From positions 1-64,000 of the forward strand of contig NZ_PNFB01000011.1 of NCBI RefSeq assembly GCF_003347015.1: a DNA stretch of 64,000 nucleotides. The letters run 5' to 3'. This DNA comes from Brachybacterium sp. YJGR34 (GTDB lineage Bacteria; Actinomycetota; Actinomycetes; Actinomycetales; Dermabacteraceae). The notes beneath the pieces were generated by a model, which was not told the DNA's origin, ran no database searches, and saw only the letters and a program-made list of their open reading frames with translations. The stretch's first letter is position 1, and each line of letters begins with the position of its first letter. The position numbers and the translations under genes are program-made. This document shows, piece after piece, positions 63,470 to 64,000 of the stretch.

Positions 63470-64000
63470 ATGAATGCGTCCGATGCCTCCCGCCGCGCAG
63501 TGTCCGATTCCGAGGACGCTGCGTCCGCTGGGGATCCCGGAGCGGAGGAGGCGGCGACCGGCCACGGTCGCGGTGCCCGCCGCAGCCGCCGTCAGCGTAT
63601 GCCGCTGTGGCTGGACACGCTGGTCACGATGGTCGTCGCCCTCATCATCGCGGTGCTGGTCAAGACCTTCCTCATCCAGCCCTTCTACATCCCCTCGGCG
63701 TCGATGAACCCGACGCTGCTGGAGGACGACAAGATCCTGGTCTCCAAGCTGACCCCCGGGGTGTTCGACGTCCAGCGCGGTGACGTCATCGTCTTCGAGG
63801 ACCCGGACGACTGGATCCCCGGCGACGCCACCGAGAACCCCACCCCCCGGGTGCGGGTGATGATGGCGCTGAGCCTCGTGGGCCTCGCCCCGGACCCCTC
63901 CCAGGACCACCTCGTTAAGCGCCTGATCGGCCTGCCCGGCGACCACGTGGTCTGCGAGGAGGAGGGCGGCGCGCTGCGGGTGAACGGCACCGAGGTCGAG
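63470..64000 (+). CDS. lepB: Signal peptidase I (second copy), 3' truncated by window
   Basis: 177 residues visible, open to the window edge. A 44-residue Ser/Asp/Arg-rich cytoplasmic start, a membrane helix (TLVTMVVALIIAVLVKTFLI), catalytic Ser78 in PSASMNPTL and Lys in HLVKRLIGLPGD. Longer than the first copy between the dyad motifs (an insert with EDPDDWIPGDATENPTPRV). Leaderless promoter upstream. Confidence 0.93.
   Translation, partial: MNASDASRRAVSDSEDAASAGDPGAEEAATGHGRGARRSRRQRMPLWLDTLVTMVVALIIAVLVKTFLIQPFYIPSASMNPTLLEDDKILVSKLTPGVFDVQRGDVIVFEDPDDWIPGDATENPTPRVRVMMALSLVGLAPDPSQDHLVKRLIGLPGDHVVCEEEGGALRVNGTEVE

Overview
The window is about 72% G+C chromosomal DNA from an actinobacterium. 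The core gene order is tig-clpP1-clpP2-clpX-valS-ileS-folC-DUF4233-ndk, then ftsY, amtB-glnK-glnD-ffh and rpsP-khpA-rimM-trmD-rplS-lepB-lepB. With the frequent GTG starts, ATGA overlaps and many leaderless promoters, this suggests Micrococcales, most likely Dermabacteraceae (Brachybacterium-like). The genus is an inference from gene order; no database was searched. I see no phage genes, transposases or CRISPR arrays. Nearly every base is in housekeeping or accessory genes.

Layout. 1-3156: the end of a repetitive LAXTG-anchored surface protein. 3.6-10.5 kb: trigger factor, a RibD-like reductase, a secreted NlpC/P60 hydrolase, and the ClpP1P2/ClpX protease genes behind a ClgR-type operator. 10.6-22.7 kb: an accessory block with two WXG100-like genes (A and B). 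Between them lies a complete selenocysteine cassette: fdhABC with an in-frame UGA and SECIS hairpin, selD, tRNA-Sec, selA and selB. 22.7-36.6 kb: valS, a metallophosphoesterase, a lipoate ligase with unusual domain order, two ABC exporter systems, an ArsR/CDF metal-efflux pair and a short-chain dehydrogenase. 36.6-43.8 kb: a 2Fe-2S ferredoxin, ileS behind an ultrashort T-box, and a third WXG locus (C), a WXG-lipase fusion coupled to a possible EspG-like chaperone. 43.8-55.5 kb: folC, ndk, ftsY, a lipoprotein-type acetamidase/formamidase, the amtB-glnK-glnD nitrogen-sensing operon and ffh. 55.5-57.7 kb: a YtrA-type GntR/ABC operon with a perfect 17-bp-arm operator. 58.9-64.0 kb: the S16-TrmD-L19 ribosome operon with an embedded lipoprotein gene, then two type I signal peptidases, the second cut by the window edge.

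Two systems stand out. First, the Sec cassette is self-sufficient for Sec synthesis and decoding: SelD makes selenophosphate, SelA converts Ser-tRNA-Sec, and SelB delivers it to the UGA at codon 189 of FdhA. Second, the three WXG100-like genes share a 95-residue N-terminal domain (Trp42-x-Gly44 at the same position in each). Each also has a palindromic element (best copy: 10-bp perfect arms around TG) exactly 20 bp upstream of a TAGNNT -10 box. That is the position of a class II activator site, so these dispersed WXG genes look like one small regulon controlled by a factor not encoded nearby.
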